Below the pieces are notes generated by a model, which was given only the letters and a program-made list of their open reading frames with translations, was not told the origin of the DNA and ran no database searches. 64,000 nucleotides of DNA from Cercis canadensis (lineage: Eukaryota > Streptophyta > Magnoliopsida > Fabales > Fabaceae). The DNA lies in NCBI GenBank assembly GCA_003255065.1, contig QAOA01000967.1:186001-250000 (forward strand), written 5' to 3'. The position numbers and the translations under genes are program-made. Each line of letters begins with the position of its first letter. The first letter of the stretch is position 1. Positions 1-11,604 of the stretch are shown here, piece after piece.

Positions 1-1139
1 AATGTAGCTTCTATTCTGAGTTTCAATGAAAATATGGTGAGTCTTCTGTTACCTATGTTATTCTAATATGTTTTCTTGATGATCTTTGTGAATGTAGATT
101 TATTCTCATCATAATATATGATGCTATTCTATTTCCGTATCTCATTACTAGAAAAATTTGAAAGTTTTCCTTGATCTATCAAATAGAGCTTATTCTCATA
201 TGATAAGTAAATATGGTGTTGAAAAGAAGTGAAGGTACATCTCCTATTATTGTTGGGAGTTGGAGACATTTATTTTTTAAAATTTGAATGGGGCTATTAA
301 GCATAAGTGTGGCTGATGGAGGGATTGTTGGTGAGTCCACCACGATTTGTACACTGATGTCCATACAATGTATGAGTCTCAGACACCAATGGTCATGCAT
401 CCAAATTAGAAAATAAATTTTCATAGTAGATCTGTGCATGGGAGCTTGAGGTGTTCCATTCCTAATTGGCGAGTGAGTGAGTGAACAATGAAGGAGTGGT
501 GCATAAGAAAGAGGAGTGTTGGCTGATTTTGTGATCTTATGTGCTGATGCTATTGCAGCTGCTTGCTAGGGTTAAATGACAAGTGTAAATGGGGCTAAGT
601 CAGAGATGGTGCTGGGAATGTGTTTCTCTAGAGAATATTGGTGTTTCTTCTAATTAAGAGCTTTAATTTTGATGGTTTTTATTTTTGCAATTAAAAATTA
701 TTTGGATATAGAAGCTTACATTTGTTTAAACTCCAAACCACCTAAACCTATAAAAATTGAAAATGAAACTAACTCAAATTGCATGGTATCATATATATGA
801 AATTCTCAGTATGGTAATCTTTGCTGAGATGAGATGGCTGTGCTCGATGGCTAGAATTATATGCAATATTGAATGCGCCATGGTTACTTGCACACAGATA
901 GCTAGTTCTGCATTGAGAAAATCTGGATTTAGTGATGATTTGATTACTTTTGTAAATTAGGTATATATCCTGTAATCAATTACTTGTGTCATGTCTAGTA
1001 TTTTGCTGTTAGTAGATTATATATATATATATATTTATCTTTTTACTTGTAACAGGAGAGAGAGGTCAAATTTTTCACTGAAACAGAGGAGAACAACCAG
1101 ATGAGAGGTCCCAGGACAGGTGTTCCATATTTCTTATAA
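1..1139 (+). CDS. FYPP: Protein phosphatase 6 catalytic subunit (FyPP type), 3' end only
   Basis: This is the C-terminal end of a PPP-family Ser/Thr phosphatase catalytic subunit; the start lies left of the window. Two exons are visible. The first, 1-36, reads NVASILSFNENM and ends at a GTGAGT donor. The second, 1056-1139, follows an ACAG acceptor and reads on from EREVKFFTET to the family's usual end, GVPYFL then TAA. This tail matches plant PP6 (phytochrome-associated phosphatase FyPP1/FyPP3), a cytosolic enzyme that works with SAPS-type regulatory subunits and a PP2A-like scaffold and is known for roles in PIN auxin-carrier traffic and in light and ABA signalling. The intron is about 1.0 kb and AT-rich, with an (AT)n run near 1020-1035. 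The visible codons are intact, unlike the two other copies in this window, so this may be the working gene. The catalytic core cannot be seen. PP4 or PP2A is less likely because their tails end differently. Confidence 0.85.
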
Positions 1140-1702
1140 CTGGGTGCAGTTTTGCTTGAATTTATTGTAAAATTATAATAGTTGATGGCTTTACTATTAT
1201 GATTGGACATTGATAGTCATGTATTATGGAGTTTCAGAGTGCAATGCTTCTTAAAGGTGGATGTTATTATTTACCCCAAGATTCCCAATTTAATAGCCCA
1301 CTATTATTTATGTCAATGACTTTTCTTTTGGGCTTGCCACAGTACTTAACTATTTAACATCTTCCTATATTCCTGCAGAGAATCATGTAGTTCTTATGTT
1401 AAATAGTATTGCTGTTCTTTTGTTTGCCAAAAATTTTATTTGGTTGCCACAAAGAATTAACATCAAATTTGCAAGCATATTCCTTTTGTGCTAATAAAAT
1501 TGGGAAGCATAATTTGTGGGACTAATGTCTAACGGAATGCTGTTTTGAGCAGAAAAAGACTGAAGATTGAGGGCGAATATTGTATGCTAGAAAATTGTAA
1601 GGTTATGAATTATCTGGTCTTTGTTGTTCCATTGAAGATAAAAAATGGTTAAAAAAGTATGGTACTTCAAGATAAAGCGTTTATAGTCTTGGATGTGATA
1701 TA
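1140..1702 (+). other. 3' flank of the PP6 gene, duplicated elsewhere
   Basis: This stretch has no gene. It is the 3' UTR and downstream flank of the PP6 gene. It is repeated closely at 15725-16290 and, more diverged and partial, at about 11795-11965. The shared sequence includes the words TTCTTTTGGGCTTGCC and TTGTTTGCCAAAAATTTT. It runs up to the target site of the hAT element that follows. Confidence 0.7.
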
Positions 1703-1710
1703 GTTGTAGT

Positions 1711-3710
1711 TAGGGCTAATTTAAAACCCAAACTAACTTGACCAAACTGATAGATTAGGTTGGTTTAAATTTTTAGGAAAAAGTCTAAAAATCATCATTC
1801 AATTATACTCGATGTGTAGTTTATCTTCAAAACTAATTTTTTTTCACAAAAAGACTTACTTCAACAATGAAAGTGTGTAGAACACCCCAAAGATCCTAAT
1901 GTTCGTCTATTAATGAATGGAAAGGAGCACGTGCCACACATGTGATGTGTTTAACAGTTTAATTAGCCAAAATTGACAGATTAATGAGGGTTTAGTTAGT
2001 AAGTGAAACATGTGAATGACACGTGAGATGTATTTCTCTCTGGCTCTACCGACACAAAGAAATTCTAGAGCTCTGCTTGAGGAGGGAGGGCTTCTTTGTT
2101 TTAAATTTGCTGGAAATGGATTGGGAATGGTGGTGGGTAGCACCGGTGGGACAGAAGACACCCTTTTTTGGTGGTGAATCTAGCTACGAAATTGGTTAAT
2201 GCAAAAGAGAAGAGAATTTGTGGGTTGGTGAGGAAATTGCTCTTTGAAGAGAATTTGGAGCAAATTCAATCGTTTTGGCTCCTGGGTTCATGAATTTGAG
2301 GTACATGAACAATGCTTTGTTGTAGCTAAAATTAATATCTAGTTCAATATTTATTCCCTTGGAACCCATTTCCTGTTGCAGAGATAGAGAAACCCCAAGT
2401 GGGTTTTCTTGTTGGGATAGCATTTCTCACAAAAATCTTATACCCACGTATCCAAACCCTTCAAATTCCACCGATCTTATTTTCTGAGCTGAAGTCGTCG
2501 TGAACTAGAGGAAGAAAGGGTGCCAACGCTGCTGTCTCTCACTTTCGTGCTTCATTTTGAGCTTTAATCTTAAAATTAATTGCAAAATATTGTTGTAAAT
2601 TTCACAAGCTTTAAAATGGTATGCAATTTACAAATTTTAGTTAAAAAATGAGAGAGATATGAAAAGAAACCTGAATGGGTTTGAAAATGGTCGAATTCTG
2701 GAAAAGGATCCGCCGGGAGGTTGAAGATGATAAATTTTGAATATTATTATTTGGCCATGGCAAATTTTGAATATTACTATTTGACCATACTTTTATAAAT
2801 CTATTTTCATGTGTACCCTTATAAATTTCACTATGACCCATAATTAGTGATTAATCACATCACGTGCGTGGCATGTGTTCCTTTCCGCCCATTAATGGAC
2901 GGACGTTAGGGTCTTGAGGGTGTTCTACACATTTTCATAGTTTAAGGAGATCTTTTGTAATTTTTTTTAGTTTTGGGGGTAAATCGCATATAAAACATAG
3001 TTGAAGGGAGTTTTTTTTAGACTTTTCATAAATTTTTATATGGATTAGGTTGGATTGAAATTTTTTAGTAAATATTGGTTGGGTTGAGTTTGGGTTAGCA
3101 AAAATAATAAACCAATCTAATTCAACTCAACCTAATTATTTATTATTATTTTTTAAATAAAAATATTATATAATATATGAAATGTATCGGTATCATCATA
3201 AAATTAGAATTTGAAACATCAATCTCTTTTAATTGTGAATTTTTTTATTTTAGTTAATCTTAATAAATTTTTCCTATAAAACTCTTAGATATTTTCTAGG
3301 CTCTAACAAAAATATGGTACCTCTATTGGTTCTCTCCCATTTCTACCATTACCGATGTATACATTTTTTTTTTGGTACAAGAAATGGTGGACAATTAGTT
3401 TGCTGTTGAACTTTTTTAAATGTTATTGTAGTTAAGATTTTTATTGTCATATGTTTTCTTATTTCTCTTAGAAGTATAAACTTATTTATATTTGTTTTTG
3501 CTATTTAAATTTTTGTAATATTTTTATTTTAAAATTTTTTACATAACTTTGTCTCAAACTGAGAAACTAACCCAACCCAAATGGACTTTTTATTGTTTGG
3601 TTTGGTCAAATCATAAGTCCTATGGTTTGGGTTGTAGAGTGTAAGAAAATTTTTGGGTTGAGTTTTGGTTAAGTTTAAATCCAAACCAATCCAGCCCACG
3701 AACACTCCTA
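1711..3710. mobile_element. Non-autonomous hAT element, 2.0 kb
   Basis: The element starts TAGGGCTAATT and ends CGAACACTCCTA, both of the TAGG...CCTA type of hAT elements. It is flanked by a perfect 8-bp target duplication, GTTGTAGT (1703-1710 and 3711-3718). The paralogous segment near 16293 has the uninterrupted site with a single GTTGTAGT, which confirms the ends. No transposase is visible, so it needed one supplied in trans. The terminal match beyond the first bases is weak, so the family within hAT is uncertain. A Mutator-like element is nested inside. Confidence 0.8.
1776..3029. mobile_element. Mutator-like element with about 200-bp inverted ends, nested in the hAT
   Basis: Sequence from about 1776 to 1975 reappears in inverted form at about 2840-3029 with moderate divergence. 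Shared words include GTGTAGAACACCC and GTGATGTG. Nine-base direct repeats, AAATTTTTA, flank the whole at 1767-1775 and 3030-3038, the size made by Mutator-like elements, although the word is low in complexity. The core (about 2040-2560) is less AT-rich than the surroundings and could be captured gene DNA, but I recognise no protein in it. No transposase is visible. Confidence 0.6.
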
Positions 3711-4057
3711 GTTGTAGTTCATGTTTTATGATGTCATTAACTTCTTAAAATTGTCACATTCTATGAATATATATATAAGTGGGGAGGCTAAAATAGAGAA
3801 AAGCATAAAAATCAGGAGGAAGGAAAAACAAAACCACGAAACCAGATATTATTCTTTAAAGGGTAAATTTTAATTTACCCTGTGTAGTTTCTAAAAGTTC
3901 TGAAACTTTTAAAAACTGTAAATGACTCCTAAATATTTTCAATATATGCAAGAAAAAAAAAATTTTCGTGGATGAACATGATCCATAAATGGATGAAAAA
4001 CATCATGTGGACATACGTTTCGGAAAACATGATGTCCATGCTACATGATGGAACTTA

Positions 4058-4696
4058 GGTAGCATTTGGTATAGGCGTTTTTCTTTTTAGTTTCTTGAGA
4101 ATTACAATGTAGGAAATTAAGATTCTCATGTTTGGTACAAAGTTTAAAAAAAAAAAAAATTTCTCAGGCAAGTAAAATTCTTGAGAACAGTTTTAAAACA
4201 AGTTTTCCGCAAAAAAAATTTCATAGGAGATGAGAATCTTGAATTCCCATAACATGGGAAAGTTTTTTAAAATATAAAAAATCTCTTTTACCCATGACCC
4301 TCATTCCCAAAATCCCTACTCATGCTTTTGTCATTTGCCTTTCCACAACAATAACGACACAAGAGAAGAAGGACCATTGCCCTCTTTGGCAACTGCAGCC
4401 TCCATTCCTCACATCCGACCGCCGTATAATAAAAATGGCATATAATAGTAATTTATTTATTTTTTCATCCAAATTTAGATCGAGGTATTTTTGAAAAAAT
4501 AACTTAAATTCTCAAGAAAGTAGCATTTGAAACAAACATGAAGATGTAAGATTTCCAAGAATTAATATTCAGCATTCTTAAAATTGTTTATGACCCATCA
4601 AACATAAGTTGTAATATTTATAAGAACAAAATTTTCAAGAATGATGTTTTTTGAGAACCAAAAAAAAAAAAAAAAATCTCTATACCAGATGCCACC
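4058..4696. mobile_element. PIF/Harbinger (Tourist-like) MITE, 639 bp
   Basis: The termini are inverted repeats: GGTAGCATTTGGTATAG at the left, and the right end read backwards as GGTGGCATCTGGTATAG. The three-base repeat TTA flanks it on both sides. The paralogous segment at about 17580 reads straight through with one TTA, which is an empty site. The 3-bp TWA target and GG...TTTGGTA ends fit Tourist/Harbinger MITEs. It has no coding capacity. Confidence 0.8.
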
Positions 4697-4860
4697 TTAA
4701 AGACTTTTGGTTTTAAGAGGTGAAAATTGGCATGTGAGCTACAATGACCAATTTTTCTTCATCATCGATGCTCAATTGTGAGGCCTTAGGCTTTAGACCA
4801 TTGGAGAACTAAACCCAAATAATAGTCTTACTCTAATAAATTTCTCATTAAAAATAAAAT

Positions 4861-5071
4861 GAGAATTCTATGATACCACATGAATATGCTATAGTACATT
4901 GACATGACAAACATACATAATTTTTATATTTTATTAGATATAAAATATAATTTATTTTATTTTTAAATAAACTTTAAAATAGTTAACTTGTATACATGTT
5001 ATTCATATATTGGCTATTTCTATGTAGTATGATATACTACATAAATACCAAAAATATATAAGAAACCTCCT
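4861..5071. repeat. About 210-bp inserted repeat, copy 1
   Basis: This block is flanked by the 9-base repeat AAATAAAAT (4852-4860 and 5072-5080) and is absent from the paralogous segment near 17740. A related copy lies at about 5434-5638. Nine-base duplications suggest a Mutator-type or related MITE. I see no convincing terminal inverted repeats, so the class is open. Confidence 0.5.
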
Positions 5072-5433
5072 AAATAAAATGGTAATTATTAGATAAGATA
5101 AAACATTTATTGCAAAGTAATTATTATCATTTAGTAAGAAATGTTTAGCAGTTTTCCTAATCGCATATCATTTTCCAAAGATATGCGACCATAATTTGAT
5201 AGTTTTTAATTTTGATTTTAAAGAAGTATTGTTGCTTTCGATTTTTCAAAGTGATTAGTCAATGGTTTCATTATCGTTTCTATGAATAATTGCATACGAT
5301 TAAATGGAAGCTATAATTGATTTTTAAGTTATTTAAAAATTTTCAGTAGTCTTATTTTAAGGCCATTTGTACAGATATGGTAGAGGGGCGATACAGAAAG
5401 TAAGTTTCAAATTAAGACTAACTAAGAATATAT

Positions 5434-5636
5434 CGGGAATTCTATAATATGATATATATATATATATGTCATATTATATTGATGTGACAAATATACATAA
5501 TTTTCATATTTTATTAGATATAAAATTAATTTATCTTATTTTTTTAAAAAAATTTAAAACATGTCATTTATACATTGACTATTTCTATGTATTATCACAT
5601 ACAACATAAATATTAAAAGGATTTAAAAAACCTTCA

Positions 5637-5638
<2 letters not shown>
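5434..5638. repeat. About 205-bp repeat, copy 2
   Basis: A diverged second copy of the 4861-5071 block in the same orientation. Both share GAATTCTAT near the start and ACATAATTTT...TTTTATTAGATATAAAAT in the middle. It is followed by an (AT)n run at 5641-5668. Confidence 0.45.
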
Positions 5639-5668
<30 letters not shown>

Positions 5669-5671
<3 letters not shown>

Positions 5672-7130
5672 TAATAACACGGGGCTAAATGTCCAAAGAA
5701 AGAAACAAAGCTAAGAAACACTAGCATGGGGCAAGCAAGTCCCCAAATCATTAGCTACTAACAGAGCAACACTAGCAGTAAGACCATGAGGAGGGGAAAA
5801 GAGATGCTGCACACCTAGATCATGCTCCAAACTGTGATTGGCCATCCAGTCTGCACAAGAGTTTCCATTGCGAAGCGTGTGCTGCACCTTCACCCTCTAA
5901 TCCTTCTCCATCAACACATTAACCTTATTCCACATCTGTAAATATTTGCCATCAAAGTTCTCCATTTTTAACAACCCATTGACAACACTCATGGAATCAT
6001 ACTCCAAGATAACTGGTCTAAAACCCAACCTCCAAGCCATTTCCAAACCTTCCAGAACACTCCAAAGTTCTGCATAAAAGGCCGTAGCTACGCCTAGGTT
6101 CCTTGAGACACCTGCAACATACTCTCTAGAACCATCTCTCAAAATAGCTCCACACTCAGCCAGACCTGGATTTCCTTTAGAAGCTCCATCTGAGTTAACC
6201 TTTATCCACTCTCCAACTGGTTTCTGCCAAGACACGTGTTGAATAATCTTGTCAGTAATAACCTCACTCTCCGTACCATCAATAAGAAGAGAGTCTATAT
6301 ACTTCAAGATCACCAAACCAGGATCTTTGGGTCTTGTAAAATTTACATAAAAAATGGAGGAGTTTCTCCATTTCCAAAACATCCACACAGTGATGCCCCA
6401 GACTAGAGACCACGGCTTCCTACCTTCACCCATGTCATGCCTGAGGTTTTTCTCAACCCACTCACCCACGTCTCAGTTCAAGAAGCAAGCTCGCATGGAC
6501 AGCTTCACAAGAGTGAACCAAACTTGCCAAGCAAATCTACAATCACGTACCACATGAAAGGCTGATTCAACCATTCCCTCACACCAAAAACAATGGCCAG
6601 CCACACCACTCCACTTACTACATTTCTCCCTTGTAAATAGGCTATTATGAGTGAGTTGCCATATAAATAGCCCAATCCTTTCCGGGCCCCGCCACTTCCA
6701 AATCTTGCTCCATATAGACTTTTTCCCCTTCCAAGAATCGGACAAGAGACATTTATTGGCACTGCTAACTGAAAATACACCAGAGCTGCTACCTTTTCAA
6801 AATAATTGGTCTTCTTTTTCTTCATCCTTCGGGGGAAGCATTGCATGGAGCTTGCTGCCTATGTCCATTGGAAGCATTTGATTAATTTTCTCCCAATTCT
6901 AGTTACCATAATCTAAAGAAAAGTCTGCGACGTTCTCATGCAACCGGGATTCTTTGATAGAAAAATTAATTTCCTCAACTAGCGCTCCCATGCCATCTAC
7001 CTAACTGTCAAGCCAGAATCTAACAGAATTTCCATTGCCCACAACCCAGCCTTGGTTAGAGTTCAAATCTTGCTAGACTTTCTCCAATGCTTTCCAAAGT
7101 TGAGAGTCTCCATTTTTAACTGAAATGTTA
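5669..7130 (-). mobile_element. LINE (L1-type non-LTR retrotransposon), 5'-truncated 3' end
   Basis: On the minus strand this is the end of a plant LINE ORF2. In order: remnants resembling the stretch after the reverse transcriptase (about 7110-6850, with FWLDS-like text), a zinc-binding zf-RVT region (about 6745-6473, with CFWCEG and FHVVRDC), and a C-terminal RNase H of the RVT_3 type (about 6230-5715). The RNase H shows SDGASKGNPG, then AELW, then EYDS, and a late HTLRNGNSCADWMA. These supply the expected Asp-Glu-Asp and His-N-x-x-AD positions. The reading frame has in-frame stops (for example just before 6473 and near 5895), so it is dead. The 3' end runs into an (AT)n tail at 5641-5668. 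The reverse transcriptase core is missing, as usual for a 5'-truncated insertion. Confidence 0.85.
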
Positions 7131-7546
7131 ATTTTCTAGTCTAACCCTATACCATGCATATTATCTGTTTTAGTTGTTTAGAATGTTTGTTAGTTATTTT
7201 AGATAGTATAGGAGTTATTTCAGATGTAGCTGAATAGTGTAGGTTGATGGATGAATTTGAGTAGTGAAATTGATAATTAATTTGATATCATTTGTTAACA
7301 TTAGTAGGTTTTTTTTTTTTTTTTTTTATTATGCTTGATGTGGAATAATTCTGAAATTTTGAATAAATTTTTTGAATGATGTAGAATTAGTTTTGTAATT
7401 TTGCCAATTGCTGTGGTGTTTTTATCTATATAGTTGTGTAATTTTTAGTTATGGAATAAAATATCAATTTTTTTGTGTGTTCCTTTGTAATTCTGTGAAA
7501 TTTTGAATTCCTTGATTGTTCAAGTATTAGGGGAGACTGTTAAATT
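7131..7546. other. AT-rich spacer
   Basis: I see nothing in this stretch beyond a run of 21 Ts around 7310-7327 and generally AT-rich sequence. It separates the LINE end from the telomere-like block. Confidence 0.5.
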
Positions 7547-8045
7547 TTTGGTTTATGGTTGAGTGGTTAGGGTTAGGGTTTGCAATTTAGGATTTAAGGT
7601 TAGGGTTATGATTTAGGATTTAGAATTTGGGGTTTAGGGATAGAGGTAGAGGTTAGTGTTTAGGGTTTAGGTAGGATTCAGTGATTTAGGATTTGGGGTT
7701 TAAGGTTAGGGTTAAGGGTTAGAGTTTAGGTGTTTATGGTTTAAGGTTAAGATTTAGAGGTTTAGGGTTTAGAGTTAGGATTTAGTGGTAGGGTTGAGGT
7801 TTTAGGGGTTTAGTGATTTAGGGTTTGGAGTTTAAGGTTTAAGGTTAGGGTTAGAGTTTAAAGGTTAAAGTTAGGGTTTAGGGGTAGGGTTGAGGTTTAT
7901 AGGTTTGGGTTAAGGTTTAGGAGTAGGGTTTAGGGTTTAGGTTTTAGGGGTTTAGTGATTTAGGAATTATGATTTGGGGTTTAGGATTTGAGATTTGAGG
8001 TTTAAGATTATGATTAGGATTTAGAGTTTGGGGATCTAGGGTTTA
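7547..8045 (+). repeat. Degenerate interstitial telomere-like repeats
   Basis: About 500 bp made almost wholly of variants of the plant telomere unit TTTAGGG: TTAGGGTTAGGG, GGTTTAGGG, GATTTAGG, GGTTTAGGTT. All are on the G-rich strand in one direction. The array is too degenerate to be a recent telomere addition. It ends about 140 bp before the broken left end of the Copia fragment and of the 8.2-10.9 kb duplicated block. Confidence 0.8.
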
Positions 8046-8188
8046 GCTAATTTATATTCTTGCTAATTAATGCTTAATTAATTATTTTTTTGTATGACAT
8101 ATGTCAGACCATCCATGATGTTCATCTCTAGTAACTGCGCCCTTGATGAGGGACAAAAGGAAGAATGTTGGTTGTCCATCTTAGACTA

Positions 8189-9358
8189 AATATTCATCTC
8201 TCAAGAAAAATATTCAGATGATCTGTTGAAGAAGTTCAACATGAGCAACTACAAGCCATTATCCACTCCAATGGCAATGAATGAGAAGCTATCGAAGGAA
8301 GATGGAAAGGATAAGGCAAACGAGACAATCTATCGAAGCCTAATGGGCTCATTAATTTATCTCACAAACACAAGGCAAGACATAGTATATGCTGTTAGCA
8401 TTATTTCAAGATTCATGAGCAACCCAAGCAAAGTTCACTTCAATGCCATGAAGAGAATTTTGAGATAAGTCAAGGACATGAAGAATTATGGGATCTTTTA
8501 CGAGGCTGAGGAAGATTGCAACTTAGTTGGCTACACTAATAATGATTGGGCTAGAAGCACCAATGATCAAAAGAGTACAAGCGGTTATGTTTTTCTTCTT
8601 GGCTCCAAGGCAATTTCATGGGCATCAAAGAAGCAAAAGAGTGTAGAACTTTCGACTGCTGAAGCAGAGTATATGGCAGCCACCAGTGCATCTTGTGAAG
8701 CTATTTAGCTAAGGAGGATCATGAATAATCTTCATCAAGGTATGAACACTCCAACTAAAATTTATTGTGATAACATGTTTGCAATTGCCATGACCAAGAA
8801 CTCAGTGTTCCATAGCCGCACAAAACATATAGAAATCCGACATCACTTCATCCGAGAGCATGTGGACGAAGGTGAGATCAAGTTAGAACTCTGCAAGACC
8901 GAAGAGCAGCTCGCCGATCTGTTCACAAAACCAATTTCAATTGAAAAGTTCATCAAGTTTAGAGGCATACTTGGAGTTTATGAATTTTCTAGATTAAGAG
9001 GGAGTGTTAAATATTAATCTAAGAAAAGTTTAGAATATTATAGATTACTAGAAGTGAGGAAGACCGGCTGCAAAAATAAAAAAAAAAATATATCAAAAGA
9101 AAAGTCTAGAAATTAGAAGAAGCAGCGGGTCGGTGGAAATAAAAAATATGCAACTTGTATAAAAAATAAGAAAAGTCTAAATACAGTCTAGTCGGTGAAG
9201 AGAAGGCCTATAAATAGGGCTGAATACTTGGAAACCAATGAACTAAAATAGAGACACAACAAAAAGTTACCAACTTCCTTCAACATTCATCTTCTCTCTC
9301 CCTTTCACTCACGTCCTATCTCTGCCTTCTTTAGCCTTCATTGCCTCAATTACCATCA
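8189..9358 (+). mobile_element. Copia element, 3' portion only (element A)
   Basis: Fossil. This holds the end of the pol region (late reverse transcriptase and RNase H, recognisable by KKFNMS, the CDN motif and the HSRTKHIE-like tail), then a polypurine stretch and a 354-bp LTR (9005-9358). It is closely related to the element at 50895-55642 and sits at the same target site, because both are followed by the same host sequence (CTGGTA...TATGCTCC). It is therefore a duplicated part of one insertion and not an independent one. It is broken, with several breaks, and lacks its 5' part. Confidence 0.9.
9005..9358 (+). repeat. 3' LTR of Copia fragment A
   Basis: It starts TGTTAAATATTAAT, ends ATTACCATCA and contains CCTATAAATAGGG, a good TATA box near 9210. 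The host five-base word CATTC follows, which matches the target duplication seen at the related element (CATTT and CGTTC). Confidence 0.85.
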
Positions 9359-10005
9359 CATTCCTGGTAGTTATGCTCCTGATATTCGGACCATTGATCA
9401 AGTTCTCTAGCTCCTTCTTTGTTGTTGGTCAAACACAATGTTGTTCTAAGTTTAGACAATGTCTACATAGAAATGTATTTTGAACCCATTACAATTACGT
9501 CTTGTTTGTTAGAGTATGCTTTGTTCCACATTGCATTCATATATAGGTCACTTTGCTCTGTATCTTAATTAATACATTATATGTTGTGTGTAACTTTTTA
9601 TGTGCTTGTATCAGCAATGTGTATATGTAAACATAAACTGCTGGCTGTCCCTCAGCCCCCGCTTCTTTCTTGTTATAATAATTAGAGGAGGAATCTTAGA
9701 GGAAGAAGAGCCAAAAATAAAAAATAACCAAAAACTTGTATTTATCAAATATTGTTCTTACATTTAGCTTTTCTCATTCACTTTAGTAGCTATATATACA
9801 TAAAAGTTACTAGTATAAGCCTATACTTAATCCATAACAGTCATCAACTATTTCAAACTTATTCAAACTAGTAAGCAACATCATACATAATATCATGTAC
9901 TAGCTGACATATCAGATTTCAATCTTATAGTTCAACATTTCTAGCTAGGCCCCTAGAGAAGAAAATACTATTTGTTTAAATGAACATTTTCACCAACAAT
10001 CGGAA

Positions 10006-10086
<81 letters not shown>

Positions 10087-10270
10087 CCTTTTCTATATCT
10101 TTTACGAGCAATTTAATCCAGAAAGCCTTTAGCAGCATCTTCTGACTTATTACCTTATTATGGGGATTATTATTGCTGTTATGTGTATAATTAAAATATT
10201 TACTATTTAAAAAAAATAACAAAAATATCTAGTATAAGCATATATATAGTAGTAAAACCTTTTACGGAAG
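9359..10270. other. Duplicated spacer left of PP6 pseudogene 2
   Basis: No gene was found. The segment aligns with 55643-56505 in the same orientation and with 23470-23925 in inverted orientation. The order after the Copia LTR is the same in all copies: CTGGTA...GTTGTTGGTCAAACACAA, then a purine-rich stretch, then a long poly-T, then AT-rich sequence up to the PP6 exon. An uninterrupted run of about 69 Ts occupies 10012-10080. The 56-kb copy is far shorter there, so the run is probably unstable or partly a sequencing artefact. Confidence 0.6.
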
Positions 10271-10963
10271 ATAAGGGTCATTGAAAGGAACTGTGAAATG
10301 CCACATGAGGGACCATTTTGTGATCTTATGTAGAGTGATCCTGAAGACATTGAAACATGTGCAGTAAGTCCCTGTGGAGCTCATTCGCTTTTTGGATCCA
10401 GATGTTGATGTTAATCCAGATTCTTAGTAATTTATTATTATGATTGAGTTTATCTTATAAGTTAGTAAAATTGTATTTTTATCATTAAAAGTTTTATCCT
10501 TATCATTGATGTAATCTTAGCACTATAAATAAGTGAATTGTAAAGCATTATTCACTAATTATTCATTCAATAAAAGTTTTATTTCTTTCTCATTATTCTA
10601 TTTTCCTTATTTTGTGACTTCCGAAGTAATGCAAGTCAATTATTACTTGTTTATGGAATTGAATGTTTCCTGCCATCATACAATTGCATTATTTTCGATG
10701 CATTTCAATCACATAAATAATCTTGATCTTGTTTGTCGAGCAAACCAGCTCGTGCTAGAAGGCCTTAAATATATATTTCATGATAAAGGCTTTTTTTTTT
10801 TTTCACTTAAAAATTAAATTGATTTTATTTAAATTAGTTTTAAGCTTTTATTTTGTTTAACTTTTAAATTTTAGTCTTCTTTGAAAATTAAGAGGTCAGC
10901 AGAGTTTTCTTTGAATATCGATGTGGAAATGTAGCTTCTATTCTGAATTTCAATGAAAATATG
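10271..10963 (+). pseudogene. PP6 catalytic subunit pseudogene, copy 2 (three exons)
   Basis: Three PP6 exons can be read. The first (10271-10406) gives [20 protein letters not shown], then TAG where the family has Trp, then SDPEDIETCAVSP and LFGSR. The second (10701-10789) gives HFNHINNLDLVCRANQLV and a HDKG end. The third (10916-10963) gives YRCGNVASILNFNENM and ends at a GTGAGT donor. Compared with copy 3, the acceptor and first eight codons of the third exon (VWSAxxYC) are deleted. Together with the Trp stop and the lost reading frame after GSR, this makes it non-functional. The matching last exon lies 4.7 kb away at 15688, on the far side of potassium transporter 1. Confidence 0.85.
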
Positions 10964-11556
10964 GTGAGTCATTTGATACATGTGTTACTCTAAATATATC
11001 TTCTTGATGATCTTTGTAAATATAGATTTGCTCTTATATAATATATGATGCTATACTATGTTCTCATACCCCATTATTAGAAAAATTTGAAACCTTTTTT
11101 CCTTGATCTATCAAATAGAGCTCATTCTCATATGAGAAATAAATACGGTGCTGAAAAGAAGTGAAGGTATATATCCTATTATTATTGGGAGTTGGAGACA
11201 TTTATTTTTCAAAATATTTTTAAAATTCTAATGAAGCTATTAAGTGTAAGTGTGGCTGCTGGAGGGATTGTTGCTGAGCATCAAAATTAGAAAATAAATT
11301 TATATAATAGATCTGTGCATGTTAGTTTGAGGTGTTCCATTTCTAATTGACAAGTGTGAGAGAGCGAAAAATGAATTGAGTGATGCATAAGAAAGAGGAG
11401 TGTTGGTTGATTGTGTGATCTTATGGGCTGATGTTGTTGCAGCTGCTTGCTAGGGTTAATAGACAGGAGTAAACGGGGTAAGTCAGAGGTGGCCCCTAAA
11501 ATGTGTTTCTCTACTGAAGACTGGCGTTTCTTCTATTTAAGGGCTTTAATTTTGAT

Positions 11557-11604
<48 letters not shown>

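Larger units (their letters stand above)
3719..5433. other. Intergenic DNA shared with 16.3-18.1 kb
   Basis: There is no gene here. Outside the elements listed separately, the sequence aligns with 16300-16503, 17370-17700 and 17700-18080, so it is the older copy-mate of the flank downstream of potassium transporter 1. The two copies differ mainly by insertions, which define the Harbinger-like elements at 4058-4696 and 16504-17366. Confidence 0.6.

Noticed and set aside
757-960. 67-codon plus-strand frame
   Set aside because: It lies wholly in the last PP6 intron between a good donor and acceptor.
7547-8045. True chromosome end
   Set aside because: The repeats are degenerate and gene-bearing DNA continues on both sides.
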